This document shows, piece by piece, positions 62,570-64,000 of a stretch of DNA of 64,000 bases. Position 1 is the first letter of the stretch; each line of letters begins with the position of its first letter. The translations under genes and the position numbers were made by a program. Below the pieces are notes generated by a model, which was given only the letters and a program-made list of their open reading frames with translations, had not been told where the DNA came from and searched no databases. The stretch is from Apodemus sylvaticus (taxonomy: Eukaryota; Chordata; Mammalia; Rodentia; Muridae). The stretch covers positions 11,404,027-11,468,026 of the forward strand of contig NC_067491.1 in the NCBI RefSeq assembly GCF_947179515.1. The letters run 5' to 3'.

Positions 62570-63824
62570 GGAAATCGGAAACAATCTTAATACTTCCTTC
62601 AGTTGGAGGATGGTAGAGGATTCTGCCTGATAGCCTTTTAGTTTTGTTTTGTTGTTGTTGTTGTTTAAAATGTAGGGCGAAAGCCGACGAAGCCACTAAA
62701 TGGCTAATTGTTCTTAATTGTATTGTGTGTTGAGCAGACCAATAACTACACCATCAGCTTAAAAACAGTGTTTAGGGAAATTGTGCCTGCTTTTGTTTTT
62801 TGTTTTTTGTTTTTTTGCACAGTCCAGTGTTATCAACATCAGAGGCACTTGGCCTCACGGTGTCACTGGGAAAAGTCACAGAGGATGTGGGGCAGCCCCT
62901 GTGAATTACACATCCGCGCACATCTGGAGAATGGTGGCTTCCTGAAGAGCTGCCCAGACCCAGCCTCCCTTTTGTGGTTGTATACTACCTTCCTGCCCTA
63001 CCCTTCCTACAGGCCGCAACGATCCTTCCTGGATGTGAGGTGCTTAGTGGCCTCTGAATGCAAGTGACATTTTGGAGTCACAGAACATAGCTGGCCTACA
63101 AAAGTCAAGTTCATGATACTGAAGAAGATGCCTGAGGTAGCTAATACCTGATACGTACACATTAAATTAACTCTTTTCCTTCCTATTGGCACTCTGCAGT
63201 TTAGTCTACCTGTCAGATGAACTCTAATCCCTTGTCCCTTGACAGGGTGGCGGCTCCTCTTGTCAGCATGCCAAAAACAAAAAAAGAAACAAAACAGAAC
63301 AAAAAAACGAATTCTCCTTTTTAAATGGGGGCCTGGTTAGTAGCACATCACTTTCTTGATTATCAGCAAGGGCCATCGGCCCCGCCATCAGCTCATCTAG
63401 AAGGTATCTGGGGAACGTCTGAGAATCAATGCATCCATGGTTAATCAAGAAGCTAAATGCCCCGGGCCTGAAGTTCGCGCGGTTGTCTCTCACATAGTCA
63501 TTGGCATGTTGTTTTAGCATTTTGCTTAGATTTCACCAAAGCTGTCCTTTTAACGTAAGGCGTAACTAGCTTCAAGAAGCCTTCTTTCCGTAGAGCTAGA
63601 GTATAGCCTCAGTGGACGTATAGCCCCCTGCTCTCTGTGTGATTGGTCTTTGGACTAGAGAGCCACTCTAGTGTCTTCCCAGCATTCTCTTGCCTGGTGT
63701 CTTAAATTTAGCTGAAGTTAATACTGTTCAGGCTGTCATGGTGCCGACATGAATCCAGTGTATAAAACAACCCCTTTCTCCAGCTATGAATTTTTAACTT
63801 TTGTGTGACCGTTCTTTGGTGGTA
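62570..63824. other. Unique sequence with (GTT)n and (GTTTTTT)n runs
   Basis: (GTT)n at about 62645-62664 and GTTTTTTGTTTTTTG at about 62797-62815. Nothing else recognised. Confidence 0.4.
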
Positions 63825-63829
63825 CACCA

Positions 63830-63925
63830 CAAACACACACATACACACAGACACATACACACATACACACATACACATATCATACACATATACACACATA
63901 CATACACACACACACACACACATTT
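63830..63925. repeat. (CA)n compound microsatellite
   Basis: CACACA units mixed with CATA and GACA, ending in (CA)9. Confidence 0.95.
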
Positions 63926-64000
63926 GCTGCATTTACCCTGTCTGCAGTACAGGCTTGGGAATCAGTGAGTGTATCGGAATAGAGACTGAGAAGAAGTTCG

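Overview
This window looks like non-coding nuclear DNA from a murid rodent, most likely house mouse (Mus). The evidence is the repeat content: B1, B2, B3, B4 and ID-like SINEs, L1 copies with a mouse-type 3' UTR, a probable 4.5SI RNA-derived retrocopy, and very many long (TG)n tracts. No bacterial, viral or plasmid gene organisation is present. I found no protein-coding exon of a host gene that I can defend. The open reading frames of 60-240 codons are chance frames, microsatellite translations or pieces of L1 ORF2. The locus cannot be placed on a chromosome from sequence alone; an intron or intergenic region fits equally well.

Layout. 0-13 kb: unique sequence broken by (TG)n tracts, old B1/B3/B4/ID SINEs, one clear B1 (6.26 kb) and a tandem pair of GCGCATGCGC palindromes (11.4 kb). 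13-20 kb: a possible decayed coiled-coil retropseudogene (13.7-14.6 kb, minus), a hAT-like element (16.3 kb), a minisatellite (16.9 kb), a B2 (17.5 kb) and a 5'-truncated L1 between direct repeats of about 145 bp (18.29-19.03 kb). 20-33 kb: B1, B2 and B3 copies, several copies of a rodent repeat of about 400 bp that I cannot name, an E-box palindrome (23.2 kb), a bZIP-site cluster (26.8 kb), a hAT-like element (30.6 kb) and an ancient L1 (31.6 kb). 33-44.5 kb: a polypyrimidine tract, a perfect CRE, a (TG)n-(CG)n tract, a GATA-type microsatellite, a probable solo LTR (41.6 kb) and a nested pile of L1, hAT-like element, retroposed insert and B2 (42.9-44.5 kb).

44.5-57 kb: three B1 copies, a GCCCC array (47.8 kb), ancient L1 fragments, a 62-bp 4.5SI-like retrocopy with perfect 15-bp flanking repeats (56.75 kb) and unique blocks that may be conserved regulatory DNA. 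57-64 kb: a 19-bp-arm inverted repeat built on TGATGTCACTCA (57.33 kb), a head-to-head inverted promoter-like repeat (60.43-60.65 kb), an L1 with a 5' inversion and target-site duplications (60.72-62.08 kb), a second perfect CRE (62.56 kb) and a terminal (CA)n array.

Nothing here behaves as a set of cooperating genes. The strongest observations concern retrotransposition: an unusually long target-site duplication, a twin-primed L1, a retroposed small RNA and an inverted LTR-like pair. Several palindromic transcription-factor motifs outside recognised repeats come next. Family names rest on remembered consensus features, not on a database search, and element edges are approximate unless flanking duplications define them.
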